Shown here: positions 1 to 8,508 of the stretch, in pieces
How positions within the stretch are numbered: position 1 is the stretch's first letter
Layout of the letters: every line of letters begins with the position of its first letter
From: Leptospiraceae bacterium
GTDB lineage: Bacteria; Spirochaetota; Leptospiria; Leptospirales; Leptospiraceae
Direction: 5' to 3'
DNA length: 64,000 nt
NCBI GenBank assembly: GCA_022402465.1
Contig: JAKRSH010000045.1
Location: 1 to 64,000, forward strand
Translations under genes and position numbers: made by a program
The notes under the pieces: model-generated
The model's database searches: none
What the model saw: only the letters and a program-made list of their open reading frames with translations
What the model was told of the DNA's origin: nothing

Positions 1-39
<39 letters not shown>

Positions 40-114
40 ATAAAGGAACCAAGTTCGATTCGCTGTGAGTCACGTTACTTTAATTGTTATTAGAGAAAGA
101 TATTCTTCTAATTT

Positions 115-150
115 AAGCCTAAGGATTTTCCTTGGGCTTTTTTGTTTTTA
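115..150 (+). terminator. Rho-independent terminator of the 16S gene
   Basis: A 10-bp stem (115-124 pairs with 130-139, one G-U pair) with an ATTTT loop is followed by a T-rich tract through 150. It sits directly downstream of the 16S end and upstream of the transporter gene, so it should end rRNA transcription before any other RNA gene. Confidence 0.85.
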
Positions 151-321
151 AACCTAGATTTCTTCAGATTGGAAATGGGAAAGATTTGGTTGGTCCTTAC
201 TTGTTAGATGTTTCAAATCTAAATTTCTTTCTTTTAACGAGATTTGATTTTTATAAATTAATATGTAATTTTGCTTAAAAAAATTGTTAACGAGGAAAAT
301 AGTAATATTTAAATTATAAGT

Positions 322-1740
322 ATGGCAAGTAATGATTCCAGATATGCTGCATTTAGATTGTACCGTAAGATCAATCTAGGTTGGTTATTTAACACTTCCA
401 CTTTTTTGGGAAATTTAATCATCGCTGGAACTATAACTTACTTTTTTAGAAAATTTGGGTATGGTGATCCGGTTGATTTCGTTTTCCTTATAACAATACT
501 TTCCATAGGGCTTTGGGTAACTGAAGCGGTTCCACCTTTTGCTGTTGGAATTTTTATAGTATGTATGATGCTTTTTGGATTTGGAACTGACTTTCTTTTT
601 GATGAGTCTTCTCCCATTGAGATGTATACAGGAACTTGGACAAGTAATGTCATTTGGCTATTGCTTGGTGGATTTTTTCTTGCAGAAGCTATGAAGGAAG
701 TTGGTCTAGATCGTAAATTATTTGATTTTACCATTGAGAAATTTGGCAGTAAGCCTGAGAAGCTATTATTGGGAATAATGCTTGTGACCTCTTTTAGTAG
801 TATGATCATGTCTAACACAGCTACAACGGCAATGATGATTTCTTCTATCACACCTTTGGTTCGTATTTTGGGAAGCGGATCAAAATTTTCCAAGGCGCTT
901 CTTATCGGAATACCAAGTGCAGCGACCATTGGTGGTATTGGAACGATTATCGGTTCAACTCCCAATGCTATAGCAGTTGGTGCCTTGCAAGAAAAAGGAA
1001 TTTATATAACCTTCATAGATTGGATGTTAGTTGGATTTCCAGTGTCCATAGTTTTGATTTATTCTTTTTATTTGCTTTTAATCCGATCACTCAAATTAGA
1101 CCAGATAGTTTTGGATCTATCTCTTTTGACAAGCAATGAGAGACAAATTGAAAAATTTAAGAAAATTTCAGTTTACTTCACACTTTTTCTTACGATATTC
1201 TTATGGGCAACGGAACCACTTCATGGTATTCCTGTCGCAGCTACTTCTGCTGTTCCTATTTTACTTTTAACCATGACTCAAGTTATAAAATCTGAACAGG
1301 TTCGATCTTTGCCATGGGATACTCTCATGTTAGTTGCTGGAGGACTTGCATTGGGAATTGCAATAGTAGATGTCGGTCTTGCAAATATAATTATGGATCA
1401 AGTGAATCAACTTCCAGTTCCAATTTTTGTGTTAGCAATTATTTTTAGTTTTATAGCAGTTTTGCTATCTAATGTTATGAGTAATACCGCAGCTGCATCT
1501 ATTTTAATTCCGCTTGCACTTGCCTTACCAAGTGAATTTGCAATTGCCACACCAATTCTGGTTGCTATAGCTTGTTCCTGTGCCTTATTATTGCCAGTTT
1601 CTACACCTTCGAATGCAATTGCTTATGCGACAGGAATGATAGCTCAAAAGGATTTTCGTTTAGGAGGAGTTTTCTTTATAATAACCGGTCCTATTATTGC
1701 CTTTGTTGGAGTTATGATTTGGGTATGGTTTTATGTATAG
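322..1740 (+). CDS. DASS/SLC13 family sodium:anion symporter
   Basis: A 472-residue polytopic inner-membrane protein of the divalent anion:Na+ symporter family (SLC13, CitT/NaDC/sulfate group), which imports dicarboxylates, citrate or sulfate. The two inverted repeats each carry the family Ser-Asn-Thr signature (residues 164-166 and 377-379), and the paired loops GSTPNAIA (about 211-218) and TPSNAIAYATG (428-438) are present. Those motifs bind Na+ and the anion in the well-studied member VcINDY. About 11 hydrophobic segments are visible. The ATG is the first start after an in-frame stop at 310-312; no strong ribosome site is seen. It appears to be monocistronic between the 16S terminator and the peroxidase operon. 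The substrate cannot be read from sequence. Confidence 0.9.
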   Translation: MASNDSRYAAFRLYRKINLGWLFNTSTFLGNLIIAGTITYFFRKFGYGDPVDFVFLITILSIGLWVTEAVPPFAVGIFIVCMMLFGFGTDFLFDESSPIEMYTGTWTSNVIWLLLGGFFLAEAMKEVGLDRKLFDFTIEKFGSKPEKLLLGIMLVTSFSSMIMSNTATTAMMISSITPLVRILGSGSKFSKALLIGIPSAATIGGIGTIIGSTPNAIAVGALQEKGIYITFIDWMLVGFPVSIVLIYSFYLLLIRSLKLDQIVLDLSLLTSNERQIEKFKKISVYFTLFLTIFLWATEPLHGIPVAATSAVPILLLTMTQVIKSEQVRSLPWDTLMLVAGGLALGIAIVDVGLANIIMDQVNQLPVPIFVLAIIFSFIAVLLSNVMSNTAAASILIPLALALPSEFAIATPILVAIACSCALLLPVSTPSNAIAYATGMIAQKDFRLGGVFFIITGPIIAFVGVMIWVWFYV

Positions 1741-1999
1741 AGTTTGTTTTAATATGATTTAGTTAATTATTTATTTATAGAATCAAAGTAAGAAGTTCTT
1801 TTTATGAATTATCAGGCTTACCTTATTTACAAATAAATAAATTTTTATAATAGAATTTCTTATTATCGAAAAAATTTGACTATCCATTGGTATTTATAAA
1901 AATAGGTTTTGAAATATATTTTTTTAAAAGATCAATAAAAAAATTCTATAGAAATAAATTATTTACTTGAAATATTTATTTTTTTTCGTCTTAATTTCT

Positions 2000-3031
2000 A
2001 TGAGAAAAATTATTTCTATATTTGTTTTTTGTCTTCTTTTTGGTGGATTAATCAATTGCCAACAAACTTTAAATGATAAAGCAAAAGAATATTTACGTCC
2101 AGTTGTAGTTCCTGCACCTTTGGATAACCCAACCACAAAAGAAAAAATAGAGCTTGGAAAAATGTTATTTTTTGATCCTCGAATGAGTGGATCAAATTGG
2201 ATCAGCTGTGCAACATGTCATAATCCAGCCTTAGGTTGGAGTGATGGGCTTTCGCTTGGTTTTGGTCATGATATGAAACCTTTAAGTCGTAACACTCCTA
2301 CAATATTGAATACTGCTTATCAAACACATCAATTCTGGGATGGTCGTGCGGAAACTTTAGAAGAACAAGCACTCGGTCCAGTAGAATCCTCTGCAGAAAT
2401 GTCACAGGATATAACAGTTATGATAGGGGAGTTAGAAGAATTATCTGTATACAAAAACTTGTTCGATATTGCATTTCCTAAGGAAGGGCTAACTAGAGTT
2501 AATATAGCAAAAGCATTAGCTGCATATGAAAGAACAATTGTCTCGGGTGAATCTCCTTTTGATCGATACTTAAAAGGTAATTTAGATGAAATAGATGTTT
2601 CAGCCAAAAGAGGATTTGTTCTCTTTGAAAATAAAGCGCAGTGTTCCAAATGCCACTCGGGTTTTAATTTTTCTGACAATGGATTTCACAACATAGGATT
2701 AAAAGATCCTAATGGAAATATTGACGAGGGGCGTTGGGGAGCTATCGGTAAAGATGCACCTATAAAAATTCGTGCTTTAGTTGGTGCTTTTAAAACTCCT
2801 ACTCTTCGTGATGTTGCATTAACAGCTCCTTATATGCATAATGGTATGTACAAAACTTTAGAAGAGGTTGTCGACCACTATGACCGTGGAGGAGATGATT
2901 TGGAATATTTGGACCCAAATATGATAAAACTTAAGCTAACATCAGAAGAGAAAAAAGATTTAGTATCTTTCCTTAAAACACTAACAGGTGAACAAATTCA
3001 GGTTGTTTTACCAAATTTACCACAAAATTAA
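2000..3031 (+). CDS. Di-haem cytochrome c peroxidase (MauG/CcpA family), probable lipoprotein
   Basis: Two haem c motifs are visible, CATCH (residues 70-74 from the chosen start) and CSKCH (about 215-219), in a protein of normal length for bacterial cytochrome c peroxidases, which reduce H2O2 in the periplasm with electrons from small cytochromes or cupredoxins. Conserved FDPRMSGSN, FWDGRAETLEEQA and TPTLRDVALTAPYMHNG segments support the family; the last holds a candidate axial Met. I start at 2000 because the signal peptide MRKIISIFVFC with lipobox LINC (Cys about 20) begins there; an ATG at 1967 only adds 11 residues. First gene of a four-gene operon whose later members are a cupredoxin, a cytochrome and a chemoreceptor. 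Confidence 0.92.
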   Translation: MRKIISIFVFCLLFGGLINCQQTLNDKAKEYLRPVVVPAPLDNPTTKEKIELGKMLFFDPRMSGSNWISCATCHNPALGWSDGLSLGFGHDMKPLSRNTPTILNTAYQTHQFWDGRAETLEEQALGPVESSAEMSQDITVMIGELEELSVYKNLFDIAFPKEGLTRVNIAKALAAYERTIVSGESPFDRYLKGNLDEIDVSAKRGFVLFENKAQCSKCHSGFNFSDNGFHNIGLKDPNGNIDEGRWGAIGKDAPIKIRALVGAFKTPTLRDVALTAPYMHNGMYKTLEEVVDHYDRGGDDLEYLDPNMIKLKLTSEEKKDLVSFLKTLTGEQIQVVLPNLPQN

Positions 3032-3059
3032 ATAAAAATTAAAAAAAAGGAAACAAACC

Positions 3060-3380
3060 ATGAGAAAAAAAATAGGTATATTTTTTGTAACTTTGATACT
3101 TGTAAGCTCTGCAATATACGCAGCAAAAATTCACACTGTCGGTCAAAAGGATAGAAAATTCACTGTGTCTGAACTCTCGATTGCTGTCGGGGATTCTGTT
3201 GATTTCCCAAATCAAGACGAGTTCTTTCACAATGTTTATTCACTCTCTCCAGCAAAAATATTCGATCTAGGTTCCTATAAAAAAGGTGAATCAAAGAAAG
3301 TTATTTTTGACAAAGCTGGAGTAGTTGAAGTTAAATGTGCGATCCATCCTGATATGAAAATGATAATTACTGTTAAATGA
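3060..3380 (+). CDS. Exported plastocyanin/azurin-like cupredoxin
   Basis: A 106-residue protein with a signal peptide (cleavage near Ala22) and a single cupredoxin fold. Type-1 copper ligands are in the expected order: His57 in the FFHNVYS segment, then Cys93, His96 and Met99 in CAIHPDM. Such proteins shuttle single electrons in the periplasm. Its gene starts 29 nt after the peroxidase, with AAAGGAAAC just upstream as ribosome site, and its stop overlaps the next start. It is a plausible electron donor or acceptor for the flanking peroxidase and cytochrome; that pairing is inferred from gene order. Confidence 0.9.
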   Translation: MRKKIGIFFVTLILVSSAIYAAKIHTVGQKDRKFTVSELSIAVGDSVDFPNQDEFFHNVYSLSPAKIFDLGSYKKGESKKVIFDKAGVVEVKCAIHPDMKMIITVK

Positions 3381-3772
3381 TGAAAAAAATTATGAATCAA
3401 TATATTAATTCTTTTCTAGCCTCTTTTATTTTAGCAGTTTCAATTTTCTTCGCTTCTTGTGGACCTACAGAGAAGGAATTGGCAATTCAATCTGGTAAAG
3501 AAACCTACTTGACTTACTGTGCACTTTGTCATGGGGAAAATGGTGACGGAAAAGGTAAACTTGCAATTGGAAAGATGCCTGCTCCTGCAAATTTGACATT
3601 GACTGGTCTTCCTGATTTTGCAAAAAGAGAAATCATTATTAAGGGTGGTGAGGCAGTAGGCAGGTCACCCTTTATGCCTCCATGGGGACAAGAATTCACG
3701 GAAAAGCAAGTGGACGATCTTATTGTTTATCTAGAGACAATCAAAAAAATTAATTTAAAATATACTAAATGA
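3377..3772 (+). CDS. Mono-haem cytochrome c lipoprotein
   Basis: A 131-residue class I-like cytochrome c. A signal peptide ends in a lipobox-like FASC (Cys28), so the protein is probably membrane-tethered in the periplasm. The haem site is CALCH (48-52), followed by the GENGDGKGK loop; Met100 in SPFMPPWG is the likely distal ligand. It is similar to the small cytochromes (cytochrome_CBB3 group) that feed peroxidases. The start overlaps the cupredoxin stop, with a second ATG at 3380, and the stop overlaps the chemoreceptor start, so all three genes should be translationally coupled. Confidence 0.9.
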   Translation: MMKKIMNQYINSFLASFILAVSIFFASCGPTEKELAIQSGKETYLTYCALCHGENGDGKGKLAIGKMPAPANLTLTGLPDFAKREIIIKGGEAVGRSPFMPPWGQEFTEKQVDDLIVYLETIKKINLKYTK

Positions 3773-5502
3773 GTAATTTCAAACGAGGATATTTTGAATC
3801 TTTTAGCCTTAGGTCAAAAATGATTTTAGGCTTTGGTATTTTGTCTTTATTTTTTTTTATGACTTCCGTCTCAGCAATTGTCGTTAGTACAATTGCTGGA
3901 TATTCCTTAAGTTTTGTAGCAAATGAGCAGGTTGCAAAAATTGCTCATATTGAAAAGCTTGCAACATTGATCAATGAAACCAAAGTAAATTTAACAACGT
4001 CCTTATTAACAGAAGATGAGTATCTTATTAGCCAAAATCAGGAACGTATTCGTGAAAATATAATAAAATTTAGCCAAGTGCTTCTGTCCATTAAAGAGTT
4101 CCAAATTAAAAAAGATGAATCAGATCTTCTTACAAAAATAAATTCGAACAATACTAAATGGAGCGAACTGCTTGAATCTTTTCTAGATTTGCAATCTCGA
4201 AATCAAAATGCTTCAGCAAATATTCTTTATGTAAGAGGAATTGAACCTGCATCAATAGAATTTTTAACTAGTATCAATTCGCTCTTACTCCTTGAAAAGC
4301 AAATTACAATTGCTACAACTAACTCTGTTTTAACTCAATTGAACTATGCCGTAATCGTGGTAAGTATTCTACTTTTAATGTTTTTTGCTTTAGGTTATTT
4401 TCTTTCCAAAAAGGTAATTCATTCAGTTACAAAGCCTCTTAATATCATTGTTAATCTTGTGGAAAATATTCGTAAAGGTGATCTAACGTTTGAAATGAAG
4501 CAGACTACCAATGATGAAATGGGAGAAATGGTTCGAGTAATTGAGGAAATGCGTTCTCACTTACAAAAAAGTATAAATAAAATTCGTGAATCGGTGGATA
4601 ATTTGACAATTATTTCGCAGGAATTTTATGTTGAGGCTGGAAATTTTGCTTCATCATCAATCGATGTCTCCGATTCATCAAAATTGACTTCCGATGCTAT
4701 CCAAGATTTGAATGATGCTATGGTGGATGTAGAACAGTTAATCAAAAATATATCTAGAGAAATTCAATCCTCGAATCAGCTCATTCGCAAAGTGAATACC
4801 AACAATGAAGAAGTTTATCAGGCTATACTAGATTTTTCTGACCATGCGAAAAAGACTTCCGAAGGTGCGGAGACAGTGTCAATAAATCTCCAAAGTGCAG
4901 AAGAGGCAATGTCTGAGATCCGAACTAGTTCTAACAAAATTCAAGAGGTTGTATCAATAATCACTGAGATATCTGACCAAACAAATCTACTTAGCTTGAA
5001 TGCTTCAATTGAAGCAGCACGTGCAGGAGAGCATGGTAGAGGATTTGCTGTAGTTGCCCAAGAAATATCCAAACTTGCAGAAAAGACACTAGTAAGTGTT
5101 AAGGAAGTAACAAATCAAATTAAAGAATCCCGTAAAAATATTGATCACGGGTCACGTGTGTTTATGACTGCTAGAGAATATTACGCACAGGTTTATACAG
5201 ATGTATCTTCAATACGAGACACTAGTACAAATTTATCTAATGTCGTAAAAGCACAAAAAACTGCATTTGAATCAATTCAGAATAATTTAGAAATTATTCA
5301 AGGTCACTCGGAACGAATCGATGACTCCATGAAAAATCAAAAAGAAACTTCAGGAATTGTTTATTCACAAGTGAACCAATTGTCTTCGAATTCACAGGGA
5401 ATAAAACTTGGCGGTAATCTTCTCTCAATTAATTCTGAAAAACTTACTGAGATATCCAAGGAAATTACAGAGGCTTTTTCACGTTACAAAACAAATACTT
5501 AG
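3769..5502 (+). CDS. Methyl-accepting chemotaxis protein
   Basis: A 577-residue transmembrane chemoreceptor. TM1 (about 17-45) and TM2 (about 192-212) bracket a periplasmic helical sensor of about 145 residues, probably a four-helix bundle. A HAMP domain (213-265) follows, then a long cytoplasmic coiled coil with the conserved hairpin tip (about 402-440, containing [20 protein letters not shown]) that contacts CheA/CheW. No haem motif or CheR-docking pentapeptide is seen. The ATG overlaps the stop of the cytochrome gene, which strongly suggests a shared function such as redox, oxygen or peroxide taxis. The link to ligand is inference; the receptor identity is certain. Confidence 0.95.
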   Translation: MSNFKRGYFESFSLRSKMILGFGILSLFFFMTSVSAIVVSTIAGYSLSFVANEQVAKIAHIEKLATLINETKVNLTTSLLTEDEYLISQNQERIRENIIKFSQVLLSIKEFQIKKDESDLLTKINSNNTKWSELLESFLDLQSRNQNASANILYVRGIEPASIEFLTSINSLLLLEKQITIATTNSVLTQLNYAVIVVSILLLMFFALGYFLSKKVIHSVTKPLNIIVNLVENIRKGDLTFEMKQTTNDEMGEMVRVIEEMRSHLQKSINKIRESVDNLTIISQEFYVEAGNFASSSIDVSDSSKLTSDAIQDLNDAMVDVEQLIKNISREIQSSNQLIRKVNTNNEEVYQAILDFSDHAKKTSEGAETVSINLQSAEEAMSEIRTSSNKIQEVVSIITEISDQTNLLSLNASIEAARAGEHGRGFAVVAQEISKLAEKTLVSVKEVTNQIKESRKNIDHGSRVFMTAREYYAQVYTDVSSIRDTSTNLSNVVKAQKTAFESIQNNLEIIQGHSERIDDSMKNQKETSGIVYSQVNQLSSNSQGIKLGGNLLSINSEKLTEISKEITEAFSRYKTNT

Positions 5503-5800
5503 AATAATTAATTTACTGAGAATTTGTTAGATTCAGCATGGAGCATTTGCATTCTAGCAGAAATTCAAACTTTAGATTTCAATTCGATTTTTTGTATTAA
5601 TAACTGTCTTTTGCATATTTAGAAGATCATAAAGTAGTATATCAGAATCTAATATCATTTCTCCAATAAGCGAAATCATATTTAAGAAATTAATTTTAAA
5701 ATAGAAAATCATAACTAATAATACAGAGGCCTTTCATAATTACCATAGAGGAAAGCATAGTTTCAATTCAAACAAAAGGAATATATTTGTTTAGATCTAA

Positions 5801-6655
5801 TCAACCTATAATCAAATCCTTAACTTCTAATTCAGTCAGCTCTCTATATGATCCAACTTGCAAATTCGGATCCAAAACAACTGTTCCCATCTTATCTCGT
5901 CTAAGATAGATTACATGCTTGCCCAAGGCTTGGAACATTCGCCGAATCTGTCTATATTTTCCTTCTCGTATGATTACCTTAGCGTAAGAAGTCTTGGATG
6001 AATTTATTAAGATATTGATATCTTGATCTAAATTTATTAAATTAATGGATGTTTGCTGAAGATCTTTTTTTTCTTCTATAACTAAATCTTCTTTAATTAA
6101 ATCAGAGCCTTGAGTTGGGGAACTTTCATCTTTTTGTCCGAGTAGAATCAACTTACCAGGTAAGGTCTTATACCCATCATCTAAAATAACTCCTTCCCTA
6201 AAAGCTTGTACATCCGAGGCTGATAAGATTCCTTCAACTTCCACATAATATTCTTTGTCAATCAAATGCTTGGGTGATGTGTAGTGGTGTGCAAATTTCC
6301 CATCAGTAGTAAAAATCAAAAGTCCTTCTGTTTCTTTATCTAGACGTCCGACTGGGAATAGATTCATATTCCTGTGGCGTCCTTTGAGATAGTCCATTAC
6401 TGTTTTCTCTCGTGGGTCTTCCGTAGCTGTTATGCAATCGGGAGCCTTATTCATCATGAAATAATAATGTTGCTTACGGATTAGAACTTCATCATCGTGT
6501 TGGATAGTATCGGAAAGGCTTACCTTGGTTGAGGGGTCTTTACAAATACTTCCATTGACCAAAACTTTGCCTTTGGAAATATCTCGTTTGATTTCAGTTC
6601 TTGATCCATAGCCTAGATTCGATAGAACTTTGTCCAGTCTCTCAGAATTTGACAA
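5801..6655 (-). CDS. RsuA/RluB-family rRNA pseudouridine synthase
   Basis: A 284-residue enzyme with an N-terminal S4 RNA-binding domain (about 4-60) and a pseudouridine synthase domain. The catalytic Asp106 lies in GRLDKETEGLL, and EGKYRQIRRM (about 231-240) near the C-terminus is the other family signature. The substrate is probably 16S or 23S rRNA; the paralogues RsuA, RluB, RluE and RluF cannot be separated by eye. An unusual hydrophilic insert (about 173-222) lies between the core strands. The 298-bp stretch between the chemoreceptor stop and this stop is AT-rich and shows no recognisable element. Confidence 0.9.
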   Translation of the reverse strand: MSNSERLDKVLSNLGYGSRTEIKRDISKGKVLVNGSICKDPSTKVSLSDTIQHDDEVLIRKQHYYFMMNKAPDCITATEDPREKTVMDYLKGRHRNMNLFPVGRLDKETEGLLIFTTDGKFAHHYTSPKHLIDKEYYVEVEGILSASDVQAFREGVILDDGYKTLPGKLILLGQKDESSPTQGSDLIKEDLVIEEKKDLQQTSINLINLDQDINILINSSKTSYAKVIIREGKYRQIRRMFQALGKHVIYLRRDKMGTVVLDPNLQVGSYRELTELEVKDLIIG

Positions 6656-6701
6656 CAGCTTGGTTCCTTTTTTTTAAGATTGGTAGTTCTAAACCAGGGA
6701 A

Positions 6702-7418
6702 TTATTTTATTTCTATTGTTAACTCGTAATCGCCTTCAAGAACATCTCTTGCCCCAGAGACACCTATGAAAACTCGATAAGGATTCCCTATAGCTCTAAG
6801 CTCCACAGATTGCGGTTCACTTGGTTTTGTTAGATCAGGCTCTCCTATCCAAGAAGGATGGGATGCTTCGCAACTAACAGCTCCATATACATTGGGTGGA
6901 ATATATTTAGGATCAAATCCACTAAAGGCAAATAAATTAATTCTTGTTTTATTACTTTTTGGTTTAACAGTAATTATCATTGTGCTTTTCTTTGGTAGGT
7001 CTGTCCAGTAATATACTTGATTCCCTTCAAATTCAACATTTCGGATACCTGGCCAACAAGCCATACTGCTGGACTCAGCCCATTCTAAATCTTCTAAAAT
7101 ATTTCCTGCTTTTAAATTACCAGAGACAGTAATAATTTTCTTTTTCTCCGACTTAAGAAATGAAACACCTTTTATTTGTGCCATTTCTTTCAATCTAGTG
7201 AGAGGCACTACTTCATCGTAACTATCCGCATAACCATCATAATGAACTAAATATCCCTCGGGCTGAATTTTTAGAATTCTTGCGCTGTAGGATTTCTTTG
7301 TTTTGTCATCATAGACTTCGACTCTATCACCAAGAATAAATTTTGATTCTGCAAATATTCCAATTCCCAAAGTAAAATACAATAATAATCCTAGACCTGA
7401 CTTTATGAATATTTTCAT
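6702..7418 (-). CDS. Exported protein with Tudor/agenet-like N-terminal domain
   Basis: I start at 7418, where AGAGGAAA precedes the ATG and a signal peptide follows (MKIFIKSG to about IFA-ES); an ATG at 7472 would put extra residues before it. The mature N-terminus (about 30-75) has the pattern GDRVEVYDD, then ARILKI, then YLVHYDGYADSYDEVV, typical of Tudor/chromo-barrel folds. The C-terminal 130 residues are beta-rich with several Trp and two Cys and match no family I recognise. Function unknown. It lies between a pseudouridine synthase and an acyltransferase on the same strand. Confidence 0.75.
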   Translation of the reverse strand: MKIFIKSGLGLLLYFTLGIGIFAESKFILGDRVEVYDDKTKKSYSARILKIQPEGYLVHYDGYADSYDEVVPLTRLKEMAQIKGVSFLKSEKKKIITVSGNLKAGNILEDLEWAESSSMACWPGIRNVEFEGNQVYYWTDLPKKSTMIITVKPKSNKTRINLFAFSGFDPKYIPPNVYGAVSCEASHPSWIGEPDLTKPSEPQSVELRAIGNPYRVFIGVSGARDVLEGDYELTIEIK

Positions 7419-7515
7419 AATTTGATTTCCTCTTAGATTCAAAAGATTCGTAATTCTGATAAAAAAGGTCAAAAAGAATTCAATTGAAATAAATTATTAA
7501 CTTTCATTCTTAAAT

Positions 7516-8415
7516 CTAAATTTCTTCGATTTCGGTAGCTTTAGATCCAAATTCTTGGATCAATCTTTCATCTTTGGTCTGCCATCTATCATCAATCCAT
7601 CTTTTCATCTTACGAGAAATAGGAGCATGGTCTTTATTTTCTTCTATAGGGACTGCTGAGATAGGGATAAAATCCACTTTAACTTTTATCTTTCTGACAT
7701 CACCACTCATTAAATCTAAAAAGGTTGATTGGTCATCGGGATAAATCAAAGTTAAGTCTAAAATACCATGAAGACTTTCTTTTAATTCAGTTGCTACAAC
7801 TGATATGCCACTGCTATGAGCACGAAGTAAGTATTGGTATGGATTCTTTTTCTTAAGTTTTTTCATTCGTTCAGGAGTTCTCCTGTGGCCTTCCACAAAA
7901 TTCAAAATACAGAATGGTTTGTTTTTAAATTTTGAAACAACATTTCGAACATTTTGTAAATCTTGGTTGGCTAGATCGGGATTTTTAATTAAATCTTCTT
8001 TTTTTGATCTGCGAACAAAGGGAAAATCCAATGCCACCCAAGCTTGTCCTAAAATAGGAACATACTTTAACGAATCTTTGATAAAAAATCTAATAAAAGG
8101 AACTTTGCGATTGAGTACGGATTGAATTACATATATATCAGCCCAGGATTGGTGGTTACTTACAATCAGGTAAGATTTATTATAAGATATTTCTGGATTG
8201 TCTAATCCTTCCACATCAAAAGAAATACCGTACATTAACTTGGAAATTCGGTAATCATTTTGAATCCATATTTCTGCAACGAAAACAAGTATACCATCTG
8301 CTATATTTCGAATTGCTTTTATGGGAAAAAATTTGAAGACAAGCATAGGATAAATGATTGGAATTAACCAAAGTAAATTAGAAATAAAGAGAACATAGGT
8401 AATAAAAAGTTTCAT
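7516..8415 (-). CDS. PlsC-type lysophospholipid acyltransferase (YihG-like)
   Basis: A 299-residue membrane acyltransferase. The catalytic HX4D motif is NHQSWAD (His88, Asp93), and FVEGHRR (about 173-179) is the acceptor-binding motif that replaces the usual FPEGTR. The block FPFVRRS (about 131-137) is also conserved. Hydrophobic segments at 4-30 and 35-55 anchor it. The variant EGHR motif and length resemble the YihG/AGPAT-like branch rather than classical PlsC. The reaction is expected to be acylation of lysophosphatidate or a related lysolipid. The start ATG follows GGTGTAAGT. Confidence 0.85.
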   Translation of the reverse strand: MKLFITYVLFISNLLWLIPIIYPMLVFKFFPIKAIRNIADGILVFVAEIWIQNDYRISKLMYGISFDVEGLDNPEISYNKSYLIVSNHQSWADIYVIQSVLNRKVPFIRFFIKDSLKYVPILGQAWVALDFPFVRRSKKEDLIKNPDLANQDLQNVRNVVSKFKNKPFCILNFVEGHRRTPERMKKLKKKNPYQYLLRAHSSGISVVATELKESLHGILDLTLIYPDDQSTFLDLMSGDVRKIKVKVDFIPISAVPIEENKDHAPISRKMKRWIDDRWQTKDERLIQEFGSKATEIEEI

Positions 8416-8462
8416 ACTTACACCTACATTTTGATTTTTCTCTACAAAGTCAATTGAATCTC

Positions 8463-8476
8463 CTAGGTAGACCTAG
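8463..8476. repeat. Perfect 6-bp inverted repeat upstream of the acyltransferase gene
   Basis: CTAGGT-AG-ACCTAG lies between the TonB receptor stop and the acyltransferase start, 48 bp before that start codon. It could be a small operator. With no T-run it is a poor terminator. Chance occurrence is possible. Confidence 0.3.
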
Positions 8477-8508
8477 TTTAAAATATATTTTGCTTTCAAT
8501 AGATAATT

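Noticed and set aside
1967-1999. Earlier ATG for the cytochrome c peroxidase
   Set aside because: It would place 11 extra hydrophobic residues before a complete lipoprotein signal peptide that starts at 2000.
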